Shown: positions 7,949 through 16,430, numbered from the stretch's first letter. The stretch is DNA of 64,000 nucleotides from Deefgea rivuli DSM 18356 (GCF_000620145.1 NZ_KK211081.1:62001-126000); one strand, 5' to 3'. Numbers and translations are program-made. The notes: generated by a model from the letters alone, not told the origin.

Positions 7949-8043
7949 GTCCACGAAAAACACGAAAGGCACGAAAAAAGGCAAAATTTAAAAGCAATAT
8001 TCGCCTTGGTTTTCTTTCGTGTCTTTTCGTGCCTTTCGTGGAC
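7949..8043. repeat. CACGAA palindrome, GTCCACGAA end-type (R1)
   Basis: Begins GTCCACGAAAAACACGAAAG and ends with the inverted TTTTCGTGCCTTTCGTGGAC, with about 30 bases of unrelated centre. It lies between the divergent riboswitch promoter and the GspF-like gene. Short reading frames across it encode low-complexity HEK/FSW peptides and are not genes. Confidence 0.85.
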
Positions 8044-8104
8044 AACCGTTTTTGATTTTAGATGTGGCTCACGCTCGCCTTTGCGACGCACATCAGCAAT
8101 ACTC

Positions 8105-9091
8105 ATGCCTATGAAAAGTAAATCCTCACTCCCTTGGCAAGTTCGCGCCGAGCTGTTTTCGCAGTTGGCAACTTTAGAGCGCGCCGGTCTGCCGACCGAC
8201 CATGCTCTGGCCACTATCAACTTGCCCCAGCGCTATCAAACCCATCTAGCCGCAATGCGCAAAGCGCTCACTCGCGGCAAAACCATTGCCCAAGCTGGCG
8301 CGCAAGCGGGGATTTTTAACTCACTAGAAACCGCGCTGATTGCCGCCGCCTGCCAAGCCGGTAGCCCAGCCGCCACGTATACGCGTCTGGCCGAGCAAGC
8401 CGCGCTACACGCGCGTTTAGCCAAACAAATCCGCGCCAAATTAGCACTACCTGCCTTGATGCTGCTGCTGGGTTTACTCATCAACCCACTACCCGCGCTC
8501 ATCATGGGTACACTGAGCGTGGGCGGCTATTTATTCGGCGTATTGATGCCGCTCATATTGATTGCAGTAACGTATATGCTGGGGAAAGGCGTATTCAATA
8601 CCTTTGAGCGCGATACCTCATCCAGCATGGCAAGCACGATTTTGCAATTGCCCTTATTTGGCGCTTGGTATTTACGCAGCAAACAGCGTGATTTTGTCGA
8701 TAGTTTGGCGCTGCTACTGCATGCAGGCGTATCGATGTTTGAAGCGATCCCCATCGCCCAATCGACGATCCACAGCGCCTGTTTAGAAGCGCAGTGCAAG
8801 CCGCTATTGCGGCAATTACAGCGCGGGCAAAGCCTCACCGAAGCGCTGACCTTCGTGCCATGGCTGGCGGATGAAACGCTGATCGCGATGGTTAAAACAG
8901 GAGAAAGCAGCGGCACATTGCCCGAAATGCTACAACGCGTCGCAGCACAGCTCAGCGCCAATTTAGAACACACCGCCACCCAATTCGCCGCATGGCTACC
9001 GCGAATTATTTACGCACTGATTGCTGGCTGGATGGCGTGGGGAATTATTGGCAGCGGCGCATTTATGCCGCAAATACCGGCGGATTTATAA
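8105..9091 (+). CDS. Orphan type II secretion/type IV pilus inner-membrane protein (GspF/PilC-like)
   Basis: Polytopic platform protein with two T2SSF domains, the kind that works with a GspE/PilB ATPase in secretion or pilus assembly. A first helical domain (~25-110) is followed by membrane segments around residues 115-190. A second domain (LRSKQRDFVDSLALLLHAGV...) carries the family motif VKTGESSGTLPEML, and a last membrane segment lies near the C-terminus. Starts at 8105 or 8111 are both possible and neither has a good ribosome site; upstream bases belong to the R1 repeat. No other secretion genes are next to it. The ~328-residue length is shorter than GspF (~400), mainly at the N-terminus. 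Confidence 0.72.
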   Translation: MPMKSKSSLPWQVRAELFSQLATLERAGLPTDHALATINLPQRYQTHLAAMRKALTRGKTIAQAGAQAGIFNSLETALIAAACQAGSPAATYTRLAEQAALHARLAKQIRAKLALPALMLLLGLLINPLPALIMGTLSVGGYLFGVLMPLILIAVTYMLGKGVFNTFERDTSSSMASTILQLPLFGAWYLRSKQRDFVDSLALLLHAGVSMFEAIPIAQSTIHSACLEAQCKPLLRQLQRGQSLTEALTFVPWLADETLIAMVKTGESSGTLPEMLQRVAAQLSANLEHTATQFAAWLPRIIYALIAGWMAWGIIGSGAFMPQIPADL

Positions 9092-9103
9092 AGTCAAAAA
9101 CTT

Positions 9104-9137
9104 GGATCACGAAAGGCACGAACAAGGCCGAAAAAAC
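9104..9137. repeat. CACGAA repeat, left half (R2a)
   Basis: GGATCACGAAAGGCACGAAC followed by AAGGCCG. It matches the left arm of the complete copy at 17670-17812, including the preceding GTCAAAAACT. The matching right arm is not here but 1.8 kb away (10907-10946). Confidence 0.8.
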
Positions 9138-9231
9138 TAAAAAGCTGAAAATATTAAGCTTTTATAACTTAGTGCTAAACTTGCGAAGACTAAGCGACGA
9201 TCTAACACAGAAATATTTAAAAAGCCTTAAA

Positions 9232-10128
9232 CTAACTCATGCGATTAATAATCTCATCTGCTTCATCACATACAGCTAGTTGTTCATCCAGCACCGCAAT
9301 ATAATGTTCAATTTTTCGCATAGCCCGTGGATTTGAAGGGTTAGAGAAAAAAATTACTTTTTCCTTTATAGTTTGAATCCACTTCCTAATATTTTCATTT
9401 GCTTCACGCTCACTATCTGCATTAAAAACACTTCCAGATCCTCCAAAGCTAAAGCTATGTTGCAAGCTTTGAAAAGGAAAAATCGCAATGCCATCCCCAT
9501 CACTTCTAGTCATACGATGAAACATTTTATTTATGCAAGGATCGTCAATATCCTTAACATACTGACTAAAAATCTTATCAATCTCGATAAAAGGAGTACC
9601 AGTATCATTTGAGTCACGTTGAAATAATGCCACCTTTGACTCAGCATCGCATGCATTCTGATAAGCTGTACCAATAAACTGTTCATCAGAATGATAAATG
9701 AGACCGCGCGTAATATGACCTCTACACAAAAGTCCAGATTGCAAGAACTTCATTGAAATGTTCCAACAGAAATTAATTAAATTAATTGCCCCTGCTGGAG
9801 ATATTTCTGTAGAGATCACAACACAATCAGATATTTGTAACAATTGAAAGTCGAGATCATCTTTTATTCGTTGACTATTTGGACATATGGATGGGCCATA
9901 AGAGCCATACATCTGTCTCTCATTTTTAGCTCCAAAGTTTTTGAGCAGCTCAAGTATTTGATTCAAAGTTAAGCCATTACCAGACTCGGAATTTTTGACC
10001 AGATCCTTGAAACCAAGAATATCAACAAATGCGACAAATTTTTCTTTAAATTCAGGTAGGTTATGCTCTGACACAGATAAATTCTCATTGCAGTTATAAA
10101 GCCATACTGGCGGGATTAGTTTAATCAA
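9232..10128 (-). CDS. Divergent nucleotide-cyclase-like protein, AT-rich
   Basis: Not a close match to a named family. The pattern fits a shortened class III nucleotide-cyclase fold: FVAFVDILGFKDLV (first metal Asp), a second Asp in ISDCVVIS, then RGHITRGLIYH with FIGTAYQNACDAESK, corresponding to the strand-loop core of cyclases. Related stand-alone proteins are common near mobile or defence genes, but no effector gene is adjacent. GC is about 35-37% in two sampled 60-base lines against ~57% in the next gene, and AGA/ATA-type codons are frequent, suggesting recent transfer. The start is uncertain: TTG at 10128 lacks a ribosome site, and GTG at 10074 is an alternative 18 residues in. Confidence 0.5.
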   Translation of the reverse strand: MIKLIPPVWLYNCNENLSVSEHNLPEFKEKFVAFVDILGFKDLVKNSESGNGLTLNQILELLKNFGAKNERQMYGSYGPSICPNSQRIKDDLDFQLLQISDCVVISTEISPAGAINLINFCWNISMKFLQSGLLCRGHITRGLIYHSDEQFIGTAYQNACDAESKVALFQRDSNDTGTPFIEIDKIFSQYVKDIDDPCINKMFHRMTRSDGDGIAIFPFQSLQHSFSFGGSGSVFNADSEREANENIRKWIQTIKEKVIFFSNPSNPRAMRKIEHYIAVLDEQLAVCDEADEIINRMS

Positions 10129-10241
10129 TTTGCAGTCTATGACTGAGATTAACCCACACTACGCACTGAGAAGCCAACTATTAAAATTTGAAATTAAGAA
10201 ATTTAGCTTAATTTTTATACTCAACCCAACGAGCAGTTCAC

Positions 10242-10901
10242 ATGACAACCCCAACACCAATCAATCGCGAAATCAAAAACTGGCAATCACGCCTCATCAA
10301 TATTGCAACAGCCAATTCGATGGAGGATGGTGCGCATGATTTGAATCATTTGCATCGCGTCTGGAATACAGCACATGTCCTACTTAAGGAACATGCCGAA
10401 GCCGATGCGCTGGTCGTTCTTGCGGCTTGCTATTTGCATGATCTGGTCAACTTATCAAAGAACGATCCACAGCGACACTTGGCCTCTCGCCAAGCTGCGG
10501 TCAAAGCTTGTGCAGCGCTCGATTTAATCGACTTTCCAAGCGATAAATTAAGCGCAGTCGCGCACGCGATTGAAGCGCATAGCTTTTCTGCGGGGATTTT
10601 AGCGCAGTCTATCGAAGCGCAAATCGTGCAAGATGCCGATCGACTCGATGCTTTAGGCGCTGTCGGTTTGGCGCGGCTGTTTTACACGGCAGGTCGAATG
10701 GAAAGCAGCTTGGCGCATCCAAGCGACCCAATGGCTTTGCAGCGCGAAATGGATGACAAGCGCTACGCACTCGATCACATTGAAGTTAAATTAGCGACTT
10801 TACCGCCAACAATGAATACGGTGGCGGGTAGGCAACTCGGTGAAGATCGACTGGAATGGTTAAGGAATTTCCGCGATACCTTTGTTGCTGAATGGGGGTA
10901 G
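10242..10901 (+). CDS. yedJ: HD-domain phosphohydrolase, YedJ family
   Basis: Metal-dependent HD phosphohydrolase; substrate of the family is not established. The HD signature residues are visible: H in AHDLNHLHRVW (~30-40), HD in CYLHDLVNLSKNDP, H in IEAHSFSAGI, and D in VQDADRLDALGAVGLAR. It follows E. coli YedJ closely along its whole length, including DDKRYALDHIEVKL near the C-terminus. 219 residues. The ATG at 10242 has only a weak GAG upstream. It lies with the cyclase-like gene inside the segment bracketed by two half CACGAA repeats, but its composition is native. Confidence 0.83.
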   Translation: MTTPTPINREIKNWQSRLINIATANSMEDGAHDLNHLHRVWNTAHVLLKEHAEADALVVLAACYLHDLVNLSKNDPQRHLASRQAAVKACAALDLIDFPSDKLSAVAHAIEAHSFSAGILAQSIEAQIVQDADRLDALGAVGLARLFYTAGRMESSLAHPSDPMALQREMDDKRYALDHIEVKLATLPPTMNTVAGRQLGEDRLEWLRNFRDTFVAEWG

Positions 10902-10906
10902 TCCTA

Positions 10907-10946
10907 TTTCGTGTTTTTTGAATTACTTTCGTGCCTTTCGTGATCC
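10907..10946. repeat. CACGAA repeat, right half (R2b)
   Basis: TTTCGTGTTTTTTG, then CTTTCGTGCCTTTCGTGATCC with CCGC following, matching the right arm of the copy at 17670-17812. Together with R2a it brackets 9.1-10.9 kb. It also lies between convergent yedJ and azlD. Confidence 0.8.
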
Positions 10947-10952
10947 CCGCTT

Positions 10953-11267
10953 TTACAGCAGCCGGAAGGCGTAATACACCGCCATGCCCACAAAGATGCC
11001 TAGCATCAATTTTTTGCTGCGCCAAACGATGATGCCAGTGCTGATAGCGCCAGCAAGTTGTGGACTGAGCCATTGCCATTCGTGGTGCGGGATAAAGATT
11101 TCCGGCACGATAATCGCCGTTAATACGGCGACCGGTACATACGCTGCGGCTTGGCGTAGTTTGGGCGGAAAACGCTCGCCGACGCCGGGCAGAAAAAACG
11201 ATACGCGCAGACCGTAGGTCACCAGCGCCATACCCAGCAGCAATAATAAACTCGTCAGTATATCCAT
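10953..11267 (-). CDS. azlD: AzlD-family branched-chain amino acid exporter subunit
   Basis: Small membrane protein (104 residues) that pairs with AzlC to export branched-chain amino acids or analogues. Hydrophobic helices occur near residues 3-20, 40-57, 66-80 and 86-101; the TYGLRVSFF motif follows the first. The start at 11267 overlaps the azlC stop (TGATG), showing coupled translation and subunit stoichiometry. A longer frame to 11465 overlaps azlC and lacks family similarity. Confidence 0.85.
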   Translation of the reverse strand: MDILTSLLLLLGMALVTYGLRVSFFLPGVGERFPPKLRQAAAYVPVAVLTAIIVPEIFIPHHEWQWLSPQLAGAISTGIIVWRSKKLMLGIFVGMAVYYAFRLL

Positions 11268-11959
11268 CAAGCCTTTTCCTTTAGATGCATAGCGGCCAAT
11301 ACCCCGCAGAACACCGCCAGCAGCAAACCTAGTTTGTACGGCAAACCATGCGCCAGCAAGGCGGTCACACCCGCAACAATCGCACAGGCTACTTGCGAAC
11401 GCGTAATCAGTAGCGGCACGACGATGCCCGTGAACGTCGCGACCATCGCAAATTCCAAGCCCCAATGTTGCAACTCAGGAATATTCTGCCCCAGCACAAT
11501 GCCAATCGCGGTAAAGCTCACCCACGTCGTGAAATTAACGAAACCTGAGCCGAACATCACGGCGTCCAGCGGCACAATCTGGCGGCTAGATGCACTTTGC
11601 ACCACGGCAAAAGTTTCGTCGGTCAGAAAAAACGCCAAAGCGGCGCGGCGCAGAAAAGGCAGATGCGCAAACGGCAGCTGCAAAGTGGCGCTGTACAGCG
11701 CGTGGCGCAGATTGACGATCAGGGTTGTAAATACAATCACCGGCAGCGCCGCGCCCGCCGCGAGCAAACTGAGCGCCAAAAACTGGCTGGAACCGGCGTA
11801 AACAAACACCGACATCGCCAACGTCGCCCACGGCGACAAGCCAGCCGGCGCAGCCAGCGTGCCAAAAATCAGCCCAAACGGCGCAACGCCCATTTGCAGC
11901 GGTAAAGTGTCCAGCGCCCCAGTTTTAAAGGCTTGCCAGTAAGTCATTAATGGATTCAT
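11267..11959 (-). CDS. azlC: AzlC-family branched-chain amino acid exporter
   Basis: Membrane permease of the AzlC/YgaZ family that works with AzlD. About 230 residues with five or more hydrophobic helices. The typical N-terminal signature GVAPFGLIFGTLAAPAGLSPW and the FVYAGSSQFLAL motif near residue 50-60 are both present. The start at 11959 gives the expected family N-terminus; in-frame sequence to 12076 has no family character. AGG lies a few bases upstream. Coupled to azlD by a one-base overlap. No Lrp-type regulator is adjacent. Confidence 0.88.
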   Translation of the reverse strand: MNPLMTYWQAFKTGALDTLPLQMGVAPFGLIFGTLAAPAGLSPWATLAMSVFVYAGSSQFLALSLLAAGAALPVIVFTTLIVNLRHALYSATLQLPFAHLPFLRRAALAFFLTDETFAVVQSASSRQIVPLDAVMFGSGFVNFTTWVSFTAIGIVLGQNIPELQHWGLEFAMVATFTGIVVPLLITRSQVACAIVAGVTALLAHGLPYKLGLLLAVFCGVLAAMHLKEKA

Positions 11960-12095
11960 CGCCCTATCATATTGGAGCTGACGCAGGCTGGCTAGGCTGA
12001 GAAACCGAATTGACAACAGCGCTTGGGATTCGGTCTGCAAAACTGAAAATGGGCAGGCTTGCGCCCACCCATTCATTGATCAACTGCAACGTCGC

Positions 12096-13286
12096 TTATT
12101 TTTTCGGGTACAGGCTTTGACTCAAGCTATTGAGCAAGGTGAAATCGGCATCATCCTGCGTAATTTCCCAAATCATCACGCCACCAAGCTTATTGTCTTT
12201 AACGTATTTCACTTTTTCAGCCAGCGAGATCGGATCATCAAAAGTCAGCAATTCTTTTTTGCCCGCGTGATATAGATAAGGTGCGTTGCCAGCTTCTTTA
12301 CTCCGATAGGCTTTCCAACCACTCGCTTTGGCATAACGCGTTTGGAAATCACCCCACATTGCCACGCCCTGCTCGGCTTCGTCTTTTAAGCCCGCACCAT
12401 TCATTGCTTGCCCCAAGCCATCGCCTTTTTCACCTGCTGCCACATTACCTAGGCCGCGCACATAAAATGGCACGCCCAGCACTAACTGGGCCGGTTTCGC
12501 ACCTTGGGCTAGGAAATACTCAACCGCTTTGCTGCTTGATAAAACCTGACCATCAGGATCGCCCGGCACGGCATGCAAACTGGCTTGCAAGGTCGATGTT
12601 TTGCTCCAACTGCCAGCGCGGTCATACGCCATCAAATTCACCCAATCGAGCAATGGTAACGCCGACTTCATGTCATACCCGCCCATCACCCAACCACCGT
12701 TATTGGCGGGCACGGCGACGGTCAAGAAATACGTTTTTTTATCCGCCTTGCCTGCAGCATCCAAACCATTACGCAAATCGCGCAATAGGCTCACCCAGTT
12801 TTGCAAATCTGCTGGCGACGCATCGGCGGCATAATCACCACCGGTGACGGGATGCTCCCAATCCAGATCCAAGCCCACGCATTGCGAATCGCGCATAATG
12901 CCAATTGCGGATTGAACTAGCTTATTACGCCCCACTTCGGTGCGCGCCGCTTTTGCGATATTGCGCGAGCCAGTCCAACCGCCAATCGCCCACATGCAAT
13001 TAAACTGCGGATTGGTTTTTCTGACGTTGGCAAACTGCGCTTTCCATAAATCGGCACCGGCCTTGGTCGACGCTGGAATAAACGCCGTACCATCAGCACC
13101 GACTTCAATAAACGACAAAATGCCGAAATTAAGTTTGGCGAGTTGCGGCCCGACTTTGGCGACCACGGCAGCGTCGCGCCACGTTGGTAAGTAGGAAATC
13201 AGTTTTTCAGCCGCCAATGCAGACGTTGGCAGCAACACACTCGGCGCAGACAGCGCCAACACACTCAAGCATTTTGATAAATTCAT
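12096..13286 (-). CDS. Secreted GH18 chitinase-like glycoside hydrolase
   Basis: Glycoside hydrolase family 18, expected to cleave beta-1,4 GlcNAc polymers outside the cell or in the periplasm. A signal peptide covers residues 1-25 (ends TSALA). A single TIM barrel follows with SXGG-type motif AIGGWTGS (~100-107). The catalytic signature reads VGLDLDWE (137-144): E144, D142 and D140 are present, but the first Asp of DxxDxDxE is Val. MAYD and the final W (MIWEITQDD) are present. There is no carbohydrate-binding module. Start: ATG 13286, or GTG 13292 which is better spaced from GGAGGAG. Neighbouring sugar-transport genes fit chitin use. Confidence 0.85.
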   Translation of the reverse strand: MNLSKCLSVLALSAPSVLLPTSALAAEKLISYLPTWRDAAVVAKVGPQLAKLNFGILSFIEVGADGTAFIPASTKAGADLWKAQFANVRKTNPQFNCMWAIGGWTGSRNIAKAARTEVGRNKLVQSAIGIMRDSQCVGLDLDWEHPVTGGDYAADASPADLQNWVSLLRDLRNGLDAAGKADKKTYFLTVAVPANNGGWVMGGYDMKSALPLLDWVNLMAYDRAGSWSKTSTLQASLHAVPGDPDGQVLSSSKAVEYFLAQGAKPAQLVLGVPFYVRGLGNVAAGEKGDGLGQAMNGAGLKDEAEQGVAMWGDFQTRYAKASGWKAYRSKEAGNAPYLYHAGKKELLTFDDPISLAEKVKYVKDNKLGGVMIWEITQDDADFTLLNSLSQSLYPKK

Positions 13287-13372
13287 TCTCACGACGATCT
13301 CCTCCACGGTATTGCGATACCGTTGTTTACAATACCAAGGAGTATATCGTGCGATAGCGTGTAAATAAGCAT

Positions 13373-13405
13373 AAAAAAACGCCACCGTGCAGGTGGCGTT
13401 TTTGC
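13373..13405 (-). terminator. Rho-independent terminator after yccA
   Basis: Minus strand AAAAACGCCACC / GGTGGCGTTTTTTT with a TGCAC loop, 15 bases past the yccA stop. It separates yccA from the chitinase, whose promoter must lie in the ~85 bases up to 13286. Confidence 0.9.
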
Positions 13406-13419
13406 GAAGATCATCCAGC

Positions 13420-14112
13420 TTAGTCACGGCTATTGCCAGTAAATGCCATGATGATATTGAGCAAGCTTACAAATACATTATAGATATTTAAGTACAGGCT
13501 CAAAGTAGCGCTGATGTAATTGGTTTCACCACCATTCACAATACGGCTTACATCGTACAAGATGTAGGCAGAGAAAATCATCAGAACTGCGGCAGAAATC
13601 GTCAATGACAAAGCAGGGATCGCAAAGAAAATATTGGCTACTGCAGCCAACAACACCACAACCATGCCGATGAACAAGAATTTACCCATAAAGGAAAAGT
13701 CTTTTTTCGTTACGGTAGCAATCGTCGCCAAAGTAAAGAAGATCGCGGCAGTGCCAATTGCGGCCATGCCAATCATTTCTGCGCCATTACTAAATTTCAT
13801 TGCCGATTGCAGGATTTGGCTGAGCCACAAGCCCATAAAACCAGTCCACGCCAACAAGATAAACACGCCAGCGCTGCTTTCTTTGGTTTTTTCAATCGCG
13901 TAAAACGCGCCAAAACTCACCAACATAAACAGACCAAAGCCCATAAAGCCGCTAACGCGGAAATTAAGCGACATACCGAGCAAAGCGCCCGCTGCCGTTG
14001 GCAACATCGTCAATGCCAATAAGAAATAAGTATTACGTAAAACTTGATTACGCTCCGCCGACAGCGCGCCGCTGTTATACGTCGTTGCATTATTGAAGTT
14101 ATTAAATTGCAT
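13420..14112 (-). CDS. yccA: Bax inhibitor-1 / YccA family membrane protein
   Basis: Seven-helix inner-membrane protein of the BI-1/TMBIM family; E. coli YccA is a substrate and modulator of FtsH. A 30-residue Asn/Thr-rich N-terminus precedes seven hydrophobic segments, ending in the family motif AYILYDVSRIVNGGETNYI and a last helix. About 230 residues. The ATG at 14112 has GGAGG 7 bases upstream. It is monocistronic, with its own terminator. Confidence 0.88.
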   Translation of the reverse strand: MQFNNFNNATTYNSGALSAERNQVLRNTYFLLALTMLPTAAGALLGMSLNFRVSGFMGFGLFMLVSFGAFYAIEKTKESSAGVFILLAWTGFMGLWLSQILQSAMKFSNGAEMIGMAAIGTAAIFFTLATIATVTKKDFSFMGKFLFIGMVVVLLAAVANIFFAIPALSLTISAAVLMIFSAYILYDVSRIVNGGETNYISATLSLYLNIYNVFVSLLNIIMAFTGNSRD

Positions 14113-14199
14113 GGTGAACCTCCAGATTGATTCGTGCTGGTACTGTATCACCAGCTAAGAGGCTGGCAAAGCAAAAAAGTTTCCTGCTTTCGAAAATAT

Positions 14200-15267
14200 T
14201 CAGTTAAAGAGCATTAGAAATACACTACGTAATTGTGACATATCCAAATGAGCCACTGAAGTCTGCTGCCACGCGTGGGCTTTACTGCGATCAAATAAGG
14301 TCGAATAAATCCCTGCAGTAAAATCGCCATAGCGCAAACAGGCTGCACTGACCTGCGTTTCTAGCTGTACGGTTTCTACAAAACTCAGCTCAGCACATTG
14401 CGTTTGCAAAGTCCAAGCCAGCCATAATGAGGTTGGCGATGCTTTCTTGATGCGCTCAGCAGCATGCGCCAGCCAAGGATCATTTGATCCAGCTAAATCG
14501 CCCAACTCAGACAGCGTTTCCTGCAAAGATGAACCGTGGCGATCTTGTAATAGCGCCAGATGCGGCGCTAAATGGCCAGCGGCTAAATGGGACACAGGCA
14601 GTTGATGCTGCAAAAAATCACTCAGCAGCGCGTGATCACTAAGCTGCCCAGTCCACGGTAAAGCCGTTAATTGCTCAATCACCGCATGCCGCGATGCATC
14701 GGGCAAAGCCCAGTGTGCTGCGCCCGTCAACAGCGCATCAGCCGCATTAATCGCCGCGCCCGACAGCGCCAAAAATTGGCCGCATCCCGCCAAACTTGGC
14801 AGCCAGCGACTGGCAGCGACATCTGGAAACAGGCCAATCGCGGTTTCTGGCATCGCCAATTTGCTCGACTCAGTCACCACGCAATGACTAGCAGCGGCAA
14901 ATAAGCCCCAACCGCCACCCATCACAATGCCATGTCCCCATGCCAGCACCGGCGTGGAAAAATCACGAATCATCTGGCACAGCGCGTACTCTTCGGCAAA
15001 AAACGCCTCACCTTCAGCAATTTGCCCCGGCTGCGTCATTGCGTAATACAGGGCTTTCAAATCACCGCCCGCACAAAATCCGCGCTCGCCAGCACCGATC
15101 AACACCACCGCGACGACATCAGCACGGCTTTGCCATTGCTGCAAAGCCTGCGTCATTTGCCGCACCATGCTCAGGTTTTGCGCATTAATTCGCTCCGGCG
15201 CCGACAAAGCCAAAATCCCAATCTGTCCGCCGTTTGCGGCCGGCATCAAGCGTACGTGTACCGTCAT
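14200..15267 (-). CDS. Enoyl-CoA hydratase/isomerase family protein (3-hydroxyisobutyryl-CoA hydrolase-like)
   Basis: Crotonase-fold acyl-CoA enzyme. Oxyanion motifs are GERGFCAGGDLKALY and HGIVMGGGWGL, and the segment AMPETAIGLFPDVAASRWL is typical of the ECH_2 branch that includes 3-hydroxyisobutyryl-CoA hydrolase (valine breakdown). Length about 355 residues, longer than simple enoyl-CoA hydratases, also fits that branch. The start at 15267 follows AGGA by 5 bases; a start at 15285 would add six residues. No valine-pathway neighbours are present, so the substrate is an inference. Confidence 0.75.
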   Translation of the reverse strand: MTVHVRLMPAANGGQIGILALSAPERINAQNLSMVRQMTQALQQWQSRADVVAVVLIGAGERGFCAGGDLKALYYAMTQPGQIAEGEAFFAEEYALCQMIRDFSTPVLAWGHGIVMGGGWGLFAAASHCVVTESSKLAMPETAIGLFPDVAASRWLPSLAGCGQFLALSGAAINAADALLTGAAHWALPDASRHAVIEQLTALPWTGQLSDHALLSDFLQHQLPVSHLAAGHLAPHLALLQDRHGSSLQETLSELGDLAGSNDPWLAHAAERIKKASPTSLWLAWTLQTQCAELSFVETVQLETQVSAACLRYGDFTAGIYSTLFDRSKAHAWQQTSVAHLDMSQLRSVFLMLFN

Positions 15268-15314
15268 TACTGTCCTTTTAAGCATTATCTACACAAAAAC
15301 TCAAAAGCATTAGA

Positions 15315-15396
15315 TCGTCATACCGGCGCAGACCGATATCCAAAGCACAGCGAAAATCACCATTGCAGCTGGATTCCGACTTTCGCCGGAATGACG
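15315..15396. repeat. Inverted repeat of the GTCATTCCGGCGAAAG type
   Basis: Left arm CGTCATACCGGCGCAGACCG with ATATCCA; right arm TGGATTCCGACTTTCGCCGG with AATGACG. It resembles the widespread bacterial GTCATTCC...GGAATCC small repeats (dRS3-like in Neisseria). It is placed between divergent genes and followed by TTTTT. Confidence 0.7.
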
Positions 15397-15525
15397 AATT
15401 GATGTTTTTACGGCTTTTTGAGTTGTGTAATTATTGTTGCCTTTAGCCTTTAATCAGGCTAAATGTCCACCTATTCCAATTGAGCCTATGCTGAAAGTCG
15501 GCTATCAGCCATTAGGAAAACCGCC

Positions 15526-16401
15526 ATGTTGGCCGAGTTCTTCAGCGTACTTGCCCTTAGCACCACGCCAACGCCAGTTGATGAAAGCGCGGTCTGGTCG
15601 GCGCGTCTGGCCAGTGCGGCCAAGCAAGAAACGCGTAATCCTTGGGCTGCCGCCGCGCTGTATTGCCGCGCAGCGCGACATGGCATTACCGAAGCGCAAT
15701 ATCGCTTGGCAATGCTGTACGCGTTTGGTCTGGGCGTACCCGAAGATCGCGCGGCGGCGGCGACTTTATTTTCGATTGCCGCTGAGCAAGGCCATTACGA
15801 ATCGCAAAAAATGCTCGAAACCATCCGCATTAGCGCGCACCGCCTGCCTGCCTGTGTTCAAGCGGAAGTCGATCCCGAACATGCGCCCTCTTTGCCGCCG
15901 ATGAATAGCAAAATGCTCAGCGCGAATCAAAAACTCGTGGCCAAAATCATCAGTAAAATCGCCAGCTGGCACGGCGTTGATCCAAACTTTGCGCTCACGA
16001 TTGCCAAAGTGGAATCAGGCCTCAATTCCACCGCCGTTTCGCCCAAATCGGCCATGGGCGTCATGCAACTCATTCCCGATACGGCTGAACGTTTTAATGT
16101 CAAAGATGTGTTTAATGTCAGTCAGAATGTCAAAGGCGGCGTGCGCTATTTGCGCTGGTTACTAGATCGTTATCAAGGTAATGTCGCGCTGGTGGCTGCG
16201 AGTTATAACGCTGGAGAAGGCAAAGTCGATCGCTATCGCGGCATTCCGCCCTACCCAGAAACCCAGCAATACGTCAAACGCGTGATGATGCTCTATCCCC
16301 ACGTAGTCCATCAAACTGAGAACGACCGTGGCCGAGATATTAATGTCTTCCCTGTACAACACACTACAGAAAAGAAAAGGGTATATCGCTCTAAGCAATA
16401 A
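15526..16401 (+). CDS. Sel1-repeat lytic transglycosylase
   Basis: Peptidoglycan lytic transglycosylase of the SLT/goose-lysozyme fold. An N-terminal hydrophobic stretch is short and may be a weak signal. Two Sel1-like repeats (AALYCRAARHGITEAQYRLA and following) occupy ~40-95. The SLT domain is ~130-260, with catalytic Glu163 in AKVESGLNS, then SAMGVMQLIPDTA and AASYNAGEGKV. The ATG at 15526 has AGGA upstream. The C-terminus (TTEKKRVYRSKQ) is written inside palindrome A4, so the repeat supplies the last codons and the stop. Likely role: wall remodelling. Confidence 0.87.
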   Translation: MLAEFFSVLALSTTPTPVDESAVWSARLASAAKQETRNPWAAAALYCRAARHGITEAQYRLAMLYAFGLGVPEDRAAAATLFSIAAEQGHYESQKMLETIRISAHRLPACVQAEVDPEHAPSLPPMNSKMLSANQKLVAKIISKIASWHGVDPNFALTIAKVESGLNSTAVSPKSAMGVMQLIPDTAERFNVKDVFNVSQNVKGGVRYLRWLLDRYQGNVALVAASYNAGEGKVDRYRGIPPYPETQQYVKRVMMLYPHVVHQTENDRGRDINVFPVQHTTEKKRVYRSKQ

Positions 16402-16430
16402 TTAATAATGCTTAGAGCAACATACCCTTT
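16377..16430. repeat. GGGTAT-type palindrome (A4)
   Basis: Arms AAAGGGTATATCGCTCTAAG... and ...CTTAGAGCAACATACCCTTT around an AT-rich loop. It contains the end of the transglycosylase gene including its stop and sits between that gene and the convergent 78-residue gene, so it may end both transcripts. Confidence 0.88.

Noticed and set aside
7949-8043. R1 as a riboswitch or part of the lysine leader
   Set aside because: It lies upstream of the mapped promoter hexamers and matches dispersed repeats elsewhere.
8527-8979. 150-codon minus-strand open frame opposite the GspF-like gene
   Set aside because: Ser/Cys-rich shadow of the coding strand; no domain or start signal.
12281-12847. 188-codon plus-strand open frame opposite the chitinase
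   Set aside because: Fully antisense to a gene with signal peptide and GH18 motifs; Pro/His/Arg-rich, no ribosome site, typical of a shadow frame.
16377-16430. A4 as an ordinary Rho-independent terminator
   Set aside because: It may end transcription, but there is no T-run directly after the stem and the same arms recur at unrelated loci, so it is listed as a repeat.
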